This document shows positions 27,237-36,159 of a stretch of 64,000 bases of DNA, one piece after another. The notes beneath the pieces were generated by a model. That model had not been told where the DNA came from. It was given only the letters and a program-made list of their open reading frames with translations, and did not search any database. How positions within the stretch are numbered: position 1 is the first letter of the stretch; each line of letters opens with the position of its first letter. This stretch comes from CBDBND01 sp965207985 (lineage in GTDB: Bacteria > Pseudomonadota > Alphaproteobacteria > Rhodospirillales > Rhodospirillaceae). The translations under genes and the position numbers were made by a program. The stretch is taken from contig CBDBND010000032.1 in the NCBI GenBank assembly GCA_965207985.1, positions 518,338 to 582,337 on the forward strand, given 5' to 3'.

Positions 27237-28373
27237 ATGAAACCAAACATTTTTGGAACCTTGGTCGGTTTGGCCGGCGCTTTGGGTATCGCACTGGCGG
27301 ACATTGCTTCTGCTCAGGACATGCCTCAATTGGTCCGCCCGGACGGCACCTATCCCACCGTGCCACTGGAAAAGGACGTGGTCGTGCTCAAGGTGGTGCA
27401 AAACGAGCCCATCTTGCTGCAAAACGCACCCTCCGTTCGGGAGGGTTTGGATGAGAACGTCCGGCGCATGGGTTATTGGATCGACAAGGCCTGCACCGAA
27501 GGCAAGAAGCCAGACATCATCCTTTTCAACGAGTTTCCATTGACCGGCTACTCGTCCGGTTCCCGCGACGAGAAACTCAAATTCACGATTGAGATTCCAG
27601 GACCGGAGACGGAGGCCATCGGTGAAATGGCCAAGGCTTGTGACACCTATGTCGCCTTTGGCAGCTACGCCACAGATCCGGACTGGCCGGGTCATATCTT
27701 GAGCCTAAACCCAGTGATCGGCCGTGACGGAGAGATCAAGCACGTCTATTGGAAGACGCGCAATGCAACCCGCTACAGTAATGACGATGGCGAAATTCCA
27801 ACCACCACCATTGAAAACGTGCGTGACAAATTCCGTGCCAAATATGGTGTTGAAAACGAATTTTTCGTTTTGCAAACGGAATACGGCAACATCGCGGTCA
27901 GCACGGTGCAAATCGATCCGTTTGTCTTTGCCGCTTACGCCATGCGCGGTGTGGAAATCATGCTACGCACAGCCACCGGTTTTTCCACTCACGACGTACA
28001 GTCGATCGCGTATTACAACGACTACTATTCGGCTATGTCGAACATTACTTTTCCATCCAATCCTAACTTCCCGCCTGGCTTTGGCGGCAAGTCTCTGATC
28101 GTCGGACCTGGGGGAGAAATACTCGCGCAAGAACCTACGGACAAGGAAGCGGTTATCGAAGCCGAGCTCAACATCGCCGAACTGCGCAAAGATCGCCGGT
28201 TGCCCCGCTATCCGATCGAAATGGTACGGCTCATTTTTGACCAGTTTCAACAGGAGCTGCCGCTCAATCACTTGGATCTGCCGCTCGAACAACTGCCGCA
28301 GACCCGCAAGGACATGAAGGACTTGCTTGACCGGGAGAGCATTTGGCTCAATCTGACGGGAGACGCCAGCTAA
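27237..28373 (+). CDS. Exported nitrilase-fold protein, catalytic cysteine apparently absent
   Basis: 378 residues. The Sec signal (residues 1-27, ending ASAQD) is followed by a carbon-nitrogen hydrolase fold. The glutamate of the triad sits in LFNEFPLTGY (E99) and the lysine in VYWKTRNATRY (K173). Where family members have a cysteine in a G-x-x-x-C-Y-E/D pattern, this protein reads IAVSTVQIDPF (~219-229), with Val or Gln in its place, while AYAMRGVEIML continues the usual alignment. It may be a non-catalytic member, or use another residue. Periplasmic location is also unusual. It is monocistronic and ends at a strong terminator. Confidence 0.7.
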   Translation: MKPNIFGTLVGLAGALGIALADIASAQDMPQLVRPDGTYPTVPLEKDVVVLKVVQNEPILLQNAPSVREGLDENVRRMGYWIDKACTEGKKPDIILFNEFPLTGYSSGSRDEKLKFTIEIPGPETEAIGEMAKACDTYVAFGSYATDPDWPGHILSLNPVIGRDGEIKHVYWKTRNATRYSNDDGEIPTTTIENVRDKFRAKYGVENEFFVLQTEYGNIAVSTVQIDPFVFAAYAMRGVEIMLRTATGFSTHDVQSIAYYNDYYSAMSNITFPSNPNFPPGFGGKSLIVGPGGEILAQEPTDKEAVIEAELNIAELRKDRRLPRYPIEMVRLIFDQFQQELPLNHLDLPLEQLPQTRKDMKDLLDRESIWLNLTGDAS

Positions 28374-28402
28374 CCATTCAGCTGTCAAATACAAAGAGCT
28401 AA

Positions 28403-28466
28403 CGGAGGCCGGATCGGTATTCTCTCAAATGAGAAAGTATAGGTTCGGCCTCCGAATTTTTATTTA
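28403..28466 (+). terminator. Rho-independent terminator after the nitrilase-fold gene
   Basis: CGGAGGCCG (28403-28411) pairs perfectly with CGGCCTCCG (28446-28454), followed by AATTTTTATTTA. The loop carries a smaller hairpin TTCTC...GAGAA. It lies 30 bp after the stop of the exported nitrilase-fold gene. Confidence 0.75.
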
Positions 28467-28495
28467 GGACGCTACCAAATATCGTAGCCTATTTA

Positions 28496-30081
28496 GTCGA
28501 TCCTGAAAAACCCGTTTTTCATACCACTACGAGCGTTAGATGTGTGCTGTTAGGTTCAGTCTGCCACGCCATCCGTCGCTTCCATCGGATGATTGACGCC
28601 GCAAGACGCGTTCCATGCAATCCGATCATGTCCCGGAGCAACGTAGCGCCCAAAATGCGGGCGCAATAAATTCTGAGCCGCTTCAGGATCAGTCTTAGGT
28701 TATGGCCGGCACAGGCCAGTGCCACATTCATGCGATCACCTTCAGTACCCTTGAGGTAATTGCGTCCCAACAGTCCATCCGATTTCAGATGGCCGATAAC
28801 CGGTTCAATCGCCTGACGCCGTTTCAGTGACCGTTTCAGCCGTTGTGTTTTTATGCCACGCCGTTGACCCGAGATGTACACCCTTGATGCTTCCTCGCCA
28901 TGGCCACGGTAGCCACGATCCACAAACACTTCTTCAACCACACAGCCTGTCAAACGGCGCACCTGCTCCAACGCTGTTGGCAATGTATGCCCATCAAAGG
29001 GATTCCCCGGCAACGCCATGCCGCCAACGATAAAGTTGCTCCTGTTTGTCGTTGCAATACTGGCCTTGACACCAAACTCATAACGCTTGTGGGCCTTGCC
29101 CTTGCCGATGCACTCCACCTCCGGGGCATGCAGGCTATACAGTTTGTTGCGATCCATCTTCTGTTGACTGAGCAGCCGCCTGGCCAGCGCCAACTCCCCG
29201 GCAAAAATCGCCTGCAACCCCTTATGGCCCGCGATCTTGCGCTCCGTGTCACGCACCACCCGGCCCAGATAGGTCTTGAGCTTCTTAATCTGACCACCCA
29301 TGCGCCTCATCTGCCGGACGTGACCATAACGGTTGGCCCGCAACAGCGCCTCAGGGCCCTTACGGGCGTAGCTCTGCCGCAACACCACACCGTGTGTGTG
29401 GCACAGCTTGACAAGACGCACACGCGAACGGTTCAGCAATTTGCTGTCGGTGGGAAAGGCCACCGCCTTCTCCTGCACCGTGGTATCCACCGTCACACGC
29501 TTGAAGTCGTCGGGTTTGACCGTCTTGCTCCGAACACCCGCATCAACTGTGGCCCGCAGAATTTTCTCGCACCCTGAATGGCCAATGCGCCGTCTGAAAC
29601 GCGACATGCTGCTGGGATCAATCGGCGGGTGATGCTGAAAATACACCTCGCCGCAAAAATGCTGCCAGTAAGGGTTCTCCACCCAGCGCATCACCACCTG
29701 GTCATCGGACAGACCATACACGTGCTTGAGATATTGAAGCCCCACCATCAGCCGCGTCGCTTTGGCCGGGCAGCCGTTGTCAGGGCAATACAAGACACCA
29801 AACGCCTCATCAAAACCCTGCCAATCGATCAACTCGGTGAGCCGATAAAGTTCGTGCCGTTGATCGAGAATGTTCTCAAGCGCGGTGCGGAAGAGATCTA
29901 AAGAAGGGACGTCATTGGCTGATGTGGGGCGGCTGATGTGGGGCGCATTTTTTGATCCGGAAATTGCAAGGAACCGGCCTTGCAGTATAGAAAATCCGGC
30001 GATTCCGAACCACCATTGCCAACAAAATTGATCCGCAATAACAGTCTATTACAGAGAATCTCCGCGTCTTTCAGGATCGAC
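28496..30081 (-). mobile_element. IS5/IS1182-type insertion sequence, copy 2 (1586 bp)
   Basis: Same length and ends (GTCGATCCTGAAA and complement) as the copy at 5118-6703, but in the opposite orientation and with its own 6-bp target duplication TATTTA (28490-28495 and 30082-30087). It carries the same 14-bp tandem duplication ahead of the transposase. It sits between the terminator of the nitrilase-fold gene and the FkbM-like gene, where it interrupts no frame I can see. The two copies form a 23-kb-spaced inverted pair able to recombine. Confidence 0.93.
28519..29832 (-). CDS. IS5/IS1182-type transposase, copy 2
   Basis: 437 residues that read identically to the transposase at 5367-6680, including WVENPYWQHFCGE, VTVDTTVQ and EVFVDRGYRG. 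Apparent identity of two copies indicates recent transposition. The start is the same TTG. Because the copies share the frameshifting leader duplication, either the short form is active or it was mobilised in trans. Confidence 0.88.
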   Translation of the reverse strand: MIDWQGFDEAFGVLYCPDNGCPAKATRLMVGLQYLKHVYGLSDDQVVMRWVENPYWQHFCGEVYFQHHPPIDPSSMSRFRRRIGHSGCEKILRATVDAGVRSKTVKPDDFKRVTVDTTVQEKAVAFPTDSKLLNRSRVRLVKLCHTHGVVLRQSYARKGPEALLRANRYGHVRQMRRMGGQIKKLKTYLGRVVRDTERKIAGHKGLQAIFAGELALARRLLSQQKMDRNKLYSLHAPEVECIGKGKAHKRYEFGVKASIATTNRSNFIVGGMALPGNPFDGHTLPTALEQVRRLTGCVVEEVFVDRGYRGHGEEASRVYISGQRRGIKTQRLKRSLKRRQAIEPVIGHLKSDGLLGRNYLKGTEGDRMNVALACAGHNLRLILKRLRIYCARILGATLLRDMIGLHGTRLAASIIRWKRRMAWQTEPNSTHLTLVVV

Positions 30082-30153
30082 TATTTAATCAAAGCAAGCC
30101 TTTCACATTGGTAACAACGGCTGCTCTTTTTCCAGTTCCGTAAGGAAACCTTT

Positions 30154-30996
30154 ATGTCATCCGATGCCCGCGACAAACCAGCGCAAATGAAACAGGTGTC
30201 CATGTTCAAATTGGACTCTCCGTATCTGAAATACGAACGGGATGTTACCTCTCAGACGGGTGAAGACGGCATCATCGAGAAAATCATCGAAGTGATCAAA
30301 CCGGAACGCAAGTTTTGCGTCGAATTTGGCGCGTGGGACGGGAAACCCCTGTCCAATTGTTACGACCTGGTCAAAAACAAAGGGTGGTCAGGGCTTTTTC
30401 TGGAAGGTGATGCGGACCGGTTTCAGGAATTGGAGGGACAATACGCAGACCGTGAGGACGTCCAAACGGTCAATCGCTTCGTGCACTTCGAAGGGCCTGA
30501 TATTCTGGACAATATCCTTGAACAGTCCCTTGTACCTCATGACTTTGGTCTACTTTCAATCGATATCGATGGCAACGACTATCATGTCTGGGAAGGCTTA
30601 AAAAATTTCAGGCCTGAAATCGTCGTCATAGAGATTAACCCGACCATTCCGAACGATATCATTTTCGTTCAAGCCAAGTCTTTTGAGGTCAATCAGGGCA
30701 ACTCCCTATTGGCCATGATTCTGTTGGGCAAGGAAAAGGGGTATGAGCTTGCCTGTTGTACGACGTTAAACGCTATTTTCGTGGTCAAAGAAAAATACGA
30801 AACCCTGAACATTAAGAACAACGACATTAATACTCTGTATAAGCCTCATTGGGACGGGCCAATTTTTCAGGGCATGGACTCCACGATATTTGTCGTTGGG
30901 ATGGATACGATGATTTGGTGGGATGGACGGGCAATAGACCATGAAGACTTGCAACTCTTGCCCAAGTCTCTCAGGCTTTATAGCGACTCCCGGTAG
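30154..30996 (+). CDS. FkbM-like methyltransferase fold protein, C-terminus clipped by IS256
   Basis: 280 residues of an FkbM-type SAM-binding fold: VEFGAWDGKPLSNCYDLVKNKGW as the glycine-poor motif I, LFLEGDADRF after it, and LLSIDIDGNDYHVWEGL as the acidic motif IV. FkbM proteins O-methylate sugars or polyketides; this one could act on envelope glycans, but no glycan genes adjoin. The last codons, CGG-TAG, lie in the end of an IS256 element that starts at 30992. Native sequence resumes at 34153 and gives SLKPKD and a stop, so insertion replaced only about five residues. The protein is probably still functional. Confidence 0.75.
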   Translation: MSSDARDKPAQMKQVSMFKLDSPYLKYERDVTSQTGEDGIIEKIIEVIKPERKFCVEFGAWDGKPLSNCYDLVKNKGWSGLFLEGDADRFQELEGQYADREDVQTVNRFVHFEGPDILDNILEQSLVPHDFGLLSIDIDGNDYHVWEGLKNFRPEIVVIEINPTIPNDIIFVQAKSFEVNQGNSLLAMILLGKEKGYELACCTTLNAIFVVKEKYETLNIKNNDINTLYKPHWDGPIFQGMDSTIFVVGMDTMIWWDGRAIDHEDLQLLPKSLRLYSDSR

Positions 30997-31044
30997 TGTC
31001 CAGAATCTTTCGCACATTTGTTTTGGGCTGGTGGTCTGATCCGG

Positions 31045-31357
31045 TCAGGCGATCATCGTTTTTTCCTTGAGCAGTTTCATGTTGAGGTATCGTTTGGCGG
31101 ACCATTTGGTTCCCGCGATGTGCCTCAACCTGGCCGCGGCCAGGTTGAGGGCGCTTTCGCCGTCCGGGAATGCGCCGACCGCGCGGGTCCGCCGCCTGAT
31201 CTCGCGCATCAGCCGCTCAAGCGGATTGTTGGTGTGGATACGCCGCCAATGCTCGTCCGGGAAGGCGTAGTACACCACGGTCTCATCGACGGTCTCTTCC
31301 ACCAGTTGGGCGGCCTTCGATAGCCGCATGCCCTTGAGCTTGGCGATGACCTCATCG
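31045..31357 (-). pseudogene. IS256 transposase, copy B, C-terminal part
   Basis: Encodes EVIAKLKGMRLSKAAQLVEE and then HTNNPLERLMREIRRRTRAVGAFPDGESALNLAAARLRHIAG, the conserved C-terminus of Mut/IS256 transposases including the last catalytic glutamate region. The upstream frame is IS5 sequence, joined at an AAGGCCGA-like microhomology. Its N-terminal half is at 33473-34044. Confidence 0.88.
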
Positions 31358-31434
31358 GCCTTGTCGTTGCGCCTGACGATCTCCAGCGCCCAGTCGCCGA
31401 TCTTCTTCAGCGCCCCGGCCAGCTTAGGGCCGGC
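31358..31434 (-). mobile_element. IS5-family fragment, left piece
   Basis: Matches the IS5 transposase stretch coding GPKLAGALKKIGDWALEIVRRNDKAD in the complete copy. It continues, across the inserted IS256 copy A, the fragment at 32937-33472. The 8 bp GGGCCGGC (31427-31434) are the target duplication of copy A. Confidence 0.88.
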
Positions 31435-31534
31435 GATAACGTAAAAGATCTTTCGCACATTTTTGGGGTTGGTGGCTCCGGGTCTGGTTAGGTTGGTTTT
31501 GTTCAATCAGCCACTCCAGAAGGAAGGAGCCACC

Positions 31535-32883
31535 ATGGAAAAGGATAACACGAAGGCATTGTCGCACGTCATACGGATTGATGACGAACGTATACAGGAT
31601 CACCTGGGCAAGGTAGTGCGGGGCAGTGTTGAGGAGACCCTGAACGCGCTATTGGACGCCGAAGCGGACCGGCTCTGCAATGCTGAGCGCTACGAACGCA
31701 GTGAGGCCCGTCGCGATACGCGGGCCGGCAGTTACGAGAGGAAGCTTCAGACACGGGCTGGCGAGGTTTCTCTGAAGGTTCCCAAGCTGCGCCGTCAGAC
31801 CTTTGAGACGGCGATCATCGAGCGTTACCGGCGTCGGGAGGCATCGGTCGAAGAGGCCTTGATGGAGATGTATCTGGCCGGTGTTTCGGTACGGCGTGTG
31901 GAGGACATCACCGAGGCGTTGTGGGGCACGCGGGTTTCGCCAGGAACCGTCTCGAACCTTAACAAGAAAATCTATGAGCAGATCGACGCTTGGCGCAATA
32001 AGCCGATTGCGGGCGATCATCCCTATGTGTATGTGGACGGCATCGTCCTTAAGCGCAGTTGGGCCGGCGAAGTGCGTAATGTTTCGCTATTGGTGGCGAT
32101 CGGCGTCAACCAGGAGGGCTTCCGCGAGATCTTGGGCATCGTTGAGGGTGCCAAGGAGGATAAGGCGGGATGGGGCGCATTCCTTAAGCATCTCAAGGCG
32201 CGCGGGCTGTCAGGCGTCCAGTTGGTTATCTCTGACGCCTGTCTGGGTTTGGTAGAGAGTATAGCGGAGGTCTGCCCCAAGGCCCGCTGGCAACGCTGCG
32301 TCGTCCATTTCTACCGCAACATCTTCAGCCATGTTCCTTCGACCAAAGTGCGCGAAGTTGCCCACATGCTGAAAGCTATCCACGCCCAGGAGAGCCGAGA
32401 GGCCGCGACCAGGAAAGCCGAGGACGTTATCTTCTCTCTCAAGAGCACTAAGCTGACCACGGCAGCCGAGTTGGTCGAGAGCCACATTGAAGAGACTTTC
32501 AGTTTCTATGCTTTCCCTGACCAGCACTGGATCAAGCTCAAGACCAACAATCCACTAGCAGGCTGATGAAAAACTCGGCCGAGAGCCCACCTCGCGAAAC
32601 GAAAGAATCAATGGATGGGCGTCCGCGAAAAAATAGAATCGGAAAATGGCTCATACGAAAACAAAATTGCCGAGATGATCGCTCAAAATCGTTTTTCAGC
32701 AGCCTGCTAGAGCGAATCATGCGCGAAATCAGACGCCGTACCCGCGTAGTCGGAGCGTTCCCTGACGGTCAATCGGCGCTCAACTTGGCTGCAGCAAGGT
32801 TAAGACACATAGCCGGAAGCAAATGGTCCCTAAAACGATACATGAATATGAATCTACTCACGCAGCAAAGGAACACGGCCTGA
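31535..32883 (+). pseudogene. IS256-family transposase, copy A, split by a MITE
   Basis: ATG 31535 with AAGGAGG-like site upstream. The frame covers the Mut-type core: AERYERSEARRDTRAGSYERKL, HPYVYVDGIVLKRSWAGEVR with the first catalytic aspartate, VQLVISDACLGLVE with the second, and KTNNPL near the last motif. A 148-bp MITE then intervenes at 32559; coding resumes at 32711 with RIMREIRRRTRVVGAFPDGQSALNLAAARLRH and ends at 32883. Precise removal of the MITE with one CTAG restores NNPLERIM. As it stands the protein stops a few codons after the insertion and should be inactive. Confidence 0.9.
32559..32706. mobile_element. 148-bp MITE with CTAG target duplication
   Basis: The ends CAGGCTGATGAAAAAC and, reversed, CAGGCTGCTGAAAAAC form a 16-bp inverted repeat with one mismatch. 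The target duplication CTAG lies at 32555-32558 and 32707-32710. No coding potential remains inside. It interrupts the IS256 copy A transposase. An autonomous parent with these ends is not in the window. Confidence 0.85.
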
Positions 32884-32936
32884 CCAAATCAGCCACCAGC
32901 CCAATACAAAAAGTGCGAAAGATTCTGGACACTACC

Positions 32937-33472
32937 GGGCCGGCGTAAGCGCCGTCGGCGAAGATATGGCCGACCCCGGGAAACCACGCCCCCACCTCGG
33001 CGAGCAGCGACGGCGCACCGTCGCGATCCTGGATGTCAGCCTCGTGGACCACGGCACCGAGCAACCGCCCGCCAGTGTCCACCACGATATGGCGCTTGCG
33101 GCCCATCACCTTCTTACCCGCGTCAAACCCGCGCGGACCTCCGCTTTCCGTGGTCTTCACCGACTGGCTGTCGATCACCCCGGCAGTCGCGGCAGCGGCC
33201 CGCCCCTCGGCCTCGCGGGTGCGCGCCAGAAGCGCCCGGTTGACCTCCTGCCACGTCCCGTCGTCGCGCCACTTGTAGAAATAGTACTGAACCGAGCTGC
33301 GCGGCGGAAACTCGCCGGGCAGCATGCGCCACTGGCAGCCGCTGCGGGCCATGTACAGGATCGCGTTCATCACTTCCCGCATATCCGTCTTGCGCGGGCG
33401 GCCCAGAGCCCTTGCGGGCGGCATATGGGGTTCGATCACGCACCATTCGGTATCGCTCAGATCGCTTGCGTA
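32937..33472 (-). mobile_element. IS5-family fragment, right piece
   Basis: Matches the transposase of the complete IS5-family copy from YASDLSDTEW to FADGAYAG, including MLPGEFPP and GVIDSQSVKTTE, but lacks both IS ends. It was joined into the IS256 copy B transposase at a TACGCAA-like junction near 33472. One difference from the complete copy is REVMNAIL where the complete copy has REVMTAIL. Confidence 0.9.
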
Positions 33473-34044
33473 ACCGCAATGGCCACCAGCAGCGAGACAT
33501 TACGGACCTCGCCGGCCCACGTGCGCTTGAGGACGATCCCGTCGAGGTAGAGGTAAGGATGCTCGCCCGTGATCGGCCGTTCCCGCCAGGCCGCAATCTG
33601 GGCGTAAATCTTCTTATTGAGGTTGGAGACCGTCCCAGGGCTTACCCGCGTACCCCACAAGGCTTCGGTGATGTCCTCCACCCGCCGGACAGACACACCG
33701 GCAAGGTACATCTCCATCAGGGCTTCCTCGACCGAAGCCTCGCGCCGCCGGTAGCGCTCGATAATGGCCGTCTCGAACGTCTGGCGGCGCAGCTTCGGGA
33801 CTTTCAGGGTCACCTCGCCCGCCTTGGTGTGAAGCTTCCTCTCGTAGCTCCCGGCCCGGGTGTCCCGGAGGGCCTCCGTGCGCTCGTAGCGTTCCGCATT
33901 GCACAGCCGGTCCGCCTCGGCGTCCAACAGCGCATTCAGCGTCTCCTCCACGCTGCCGCGCACGATCTTCCCCAGGTGATCCTGGATGCGATCGTCGTCA
34001 ATCCTGATAACGTTCGACAACGGCTTCGTGCTATCTTCCTTCAT
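33473..34044 (-). pseudogene. IS256 transposase, copy B, N-terminal part
   Basis: ATG 34044 with an AAGGAG site upstream. Encodes about 190 residues: NVIRIDDDRIQDHLGKIVRGSVEETLNALLDAEADRLCNAERYERTE, then HPYLYLDGIVLKRTWAGEVRNVSLLVAIAV. The frame then becomes IS5 sequence. Clearly homologous to copy A over its whole length, but with many substitutions. Confidence 0.88.
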
Positions 34045-34172
34045 GGTGGCTCCTTCGTTCTGGGTCCGTTGATTCCGCAAAACCAACCTAACCAGATCAG
34101 GGGCCACCAACCCAATAAATGTGCGAAAAACTTTCTACGTTATCCGACTCCCTGAAACCCAAAGATTAGACC

Positions 34173-34553
34173 TCAGCCACTTTTTGCCCGGGTAACCGCC
34201 CGCCAATAGACCACCGCATTTAAAAGCAGAACAAGTATTCCCAGAGTGACAAACTCACCACGCGGAAACCCTCCGGCAAAAAGCAAATCCGGATAGAGCA
34301 GGGGCAGCAGGTAGGTCTCGATAAAGCCGCCGCTATAGCCTTGTTGCGTCCCCATCCGTCTGAGATCGTTCTCCAGGTAGGTCAAAGGGCAAATCCAGCC
34401 GAACAACGCCGTGGCGGCGCCCCAGAGAAATGCCGGTACGTGTATCCAGGCGAATTTTGGCCAGCGAAACGTTAGGAGCCCGCCCAGTCCAACGAAGATC
34501 ACGAAGAGGAGATGAAGAGCGACAACGCCGTCAGCGAGAATGCGATAGATCAT
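34173..34553 (-). CDS. DUF2784 membrane protein
   Basis: 126 residues from ATG 34553 (MIYRILADGVVALHLLFVIFVGLGG). The typical DUF2784 features are the N-terminal ADxVxxLHxxFVxFVxxG pattern, FAWIHVPAFLWGA, a CPLTYLENDLRR segment and a GFIETYLLPLLYP stretch. Four helices are predicted. Function is unknown for the family. It follows the peptide-binding protein gene by ~40 bp on the same strand. Confidence 0.85.
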   Translation of the reverse strand: MIYRILADGVVALHLLFVIFVGLGGLLTFRWPKFAWIHVPAFLWGAATALFGWICPLTYLENDLRRMGTQQGYSGGFIETYLLPLLYPDLLFAGGFPRGEFVTLGILVLLLNAVVYWRAVTRAKSG

Positions 34554-34593
34554 GTCCGTAAACCGAGAGCACAGGTCATGGGCAGTAAAGAGG

Positions 34594-36159
34594 TCAACGG
34601 TTGATCGTGATGGCTTCAAAAGCCAAGCCTGACGGGCCAAAAGCGATGTTATCGACCGATGAATTTGCTGCCGTTATCACCGGCAGATCGACCAGCCAGA
34701 TTGCCGGCGCAACGTTTTGCATGCTGGCCATGATGTCCTGTAAAGCCTGTTCCCTTTCTGCCGGATCGCTCATGCGCCCTGTCGCGGCAATGGCCTCCGT
34801 CGTAGCCTCATCGCAAAAGAAAGCCCGAGGTCTCAAACAGGAGAAGTATTCCAGGGACCGGGCAACGTCACGCATGGGTTCATTGTTCCAAAGCAAGGAA
34901 AATCCGTCATAGTCGTCCCACTGGTTGCCGACGAAATGGCGCAAGAATCGAGCGCCATCCAAGGCGGTGAGCGTTGTTTCAATCCCGACAGCGTTTAAGT
35001 CCTGCGCCACTTGTTGATAGGCCAGTTCCTGTACGGATCCTTCGGCACGCAAAACGGCCAGAGACAGTGAAAAGCCGTTTGGATAACCGGCCTGGCTGAG
35101 CAACTGGCGGGCCTGCTCGGGGTCATAAGGATAGGGTGCGAGTTTGGCGTTAAATCCGACTGTCCCGGCAATGGCACCCTGACTGGCCACTCTCGACATG
35201 CCGCTATAAATAAACTCAGCAATGGACGGCCGGTCGACAGCGTAATTGAGCGCTTGGCGCACCAGGGGAGAATTCAAAGGCGATGCTTGTGAAAATGTAT
35301 TCGGCAGGGCGATGGAAAGAATCTGCGAGCGTTGATGAATCTGAATGGCAATGCCATTGCTGCGCAGCACCGCCACGGAATCCGGATTGATGCTCACAAC
35401 CAATGCAACTTCCCCGGAAATTAAAGCCTGCTCACGTGCGACGCCATTCGGTATTTCGATGAATTCCAAGATTTCAACCGACTGAGAACGGCGGAAAGAG
35501 TCTCGATGCACGGACATCAATGCCGTTCTGTTGCCTCGGCCCCAGTTCTCAAACTTAAACGGTCCCGTACCGACAGGGTCGAGTGCATAAGCATCCATCC
35601 CAAACGCGGTCAAAGACGCAGGTTCAATCATCATGATCAAACTCATCCGGCGGGGGAGAGCAGCGTCCGGGCTCGTCGTCGTGATTTCGATGGTGAATTC
35701 ATCAAGCGCTCGCACGCCGGCGATATTTCTTGCTTCGTTGGCAACCAGGAATTGACCAGCTTCGGGACTGCGCAAATAGTTGAGTGTGGTTATGACCGAT
35801 GCTGCTTCGAAAAGCCGTCCGTTGTGAAACGTTGCATCGGTACGGAGCGTAAACTCCCACACGTTTGCGCTTGTTTGAACCCAACCCGCCGCGAGCGCAG
35901 GTTGAATGGAACCGTCCGAGGCGACGGCCGTCAGACCGTCGTAAAGGCTGCCCCAAAAGTGGCTCGCCGGCACACCCATGGCCGTGTAGGGATTGCCGAG
36001 GGACGGGGGTATGTCTGGTGTACCCACGCGCAAAGCGTTGGATTGCGCACAACATTGCCCAAAGCCAAGAAAAACAATGAGAAGAGAAATGATGCAGACG
36101 AAAGGTCTACTATGCGTCCGCGTCAGCCAGCTCTCGTAGTCGTGGGAAAACACGTTCAC
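34594..36159 (-). CDS. ABC transporter substrate-binding protein, peptide/nickel (SBP_bac_5) type
   Basis: 521 residues. N-terminal hydrophobic signal (IISLLIVFLGFGQCCAQ), then a family 5 extracytoplasmic solute-binding protein: LYDGLTAVASDGSIQPALAAGW, DPVGTGPFKFENWGRG and VRQALNYAVDR are typical. These proteins capture oligopeptides, dipeptides, nickel or glutathione in the periplasm. No permease or ATPase genes adjoin, so it is an orphan receptor. The GTG start overlaps the end of the luciferase-like gene by 50 bp; no better start exists before the signal. It lies in the same operon as the three genes upstream. Confidence 0.85.
   Translation of the reverse strand: MNVFSHDYESWLTRTHSRPFVCIISLLIVFLGFGQCCAQSNALRVGTPDIPPSLGNPYTAMGVPASHFWGSLYDGLTAVASDGSIQPALAAGWVQTSANVWEFTLRTDATFHNGRLFEAASVITTLNYLRSPEAGQFLVANEARNIAGVRALDEFTIEITTTSPDAALPRRMSLIMMIEPASLTAFGMDAYALDPVGTGPFKFENWGRGNRTALMSVHRDSFRRSQSVEILEFIEIPNGVAREQALISGEVALVVSINPDSVAVLRSNGIAIQIHQRSQILSIALPNTFSQASPLNSPLVRQALNYAVDRPSIAEFIYSGMSRVASQGAIAGTVGFNAKLAPYPYDPEQARQLLSQAGYPNGFSLSLAVLRAEGSVQELAYQQVAQDLNAVGIETTLTALDGARFLRHFVGNQWDDYDGFSLLWNNEPMRDVARSLEYFSCLRPRAFFCDEATTEAIAATGRMSDPAEREQALQDIMASMQNVAPAIWLVDLPVITAANSSVDNIAFGPSGLAFEAITINR

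Larger units (their letters stand above)
31435..32936 (+). mobile_element. IS256-family element (copy A), inserted in IS5 sequence
   Basis: The 8-bp target duplication GGGCCGGC flanks it at 31427-31434 and 32937-32944. It is 1502 bp, of which 152 are a MITE and its target copy; without those it is 1350 bp, a normal IS256-type length. Inverted ends share TCTTTCGCAC. It carries one transposase frame, broken by the MITE. Its sequence is clearly diverged from copy B, so the two are different arrivals of the same family. Confidence 0.9.
30992..34144 (-). mobile_element. IS256-family element (copy B), with nested insertions
   Basis: The outer element has an 8-bp target duplication CGACTCCC at 30984-30991 and 34145-34152. 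Its inner ends share a TTTCGCAC inverted repeat. It is transcribed leftward. The middle of its transposase (~110 codons) has been replaced by an internal segment of the IS5-family element, and a second IS256 element (copy A, 31435-32936) is inserted in that segment. The layers read, right to left: IS256-B 5' part, IS5 part, IS256-A containing a MITE, IS5 part, IS256-B 3' part. Confidence 0.88.
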
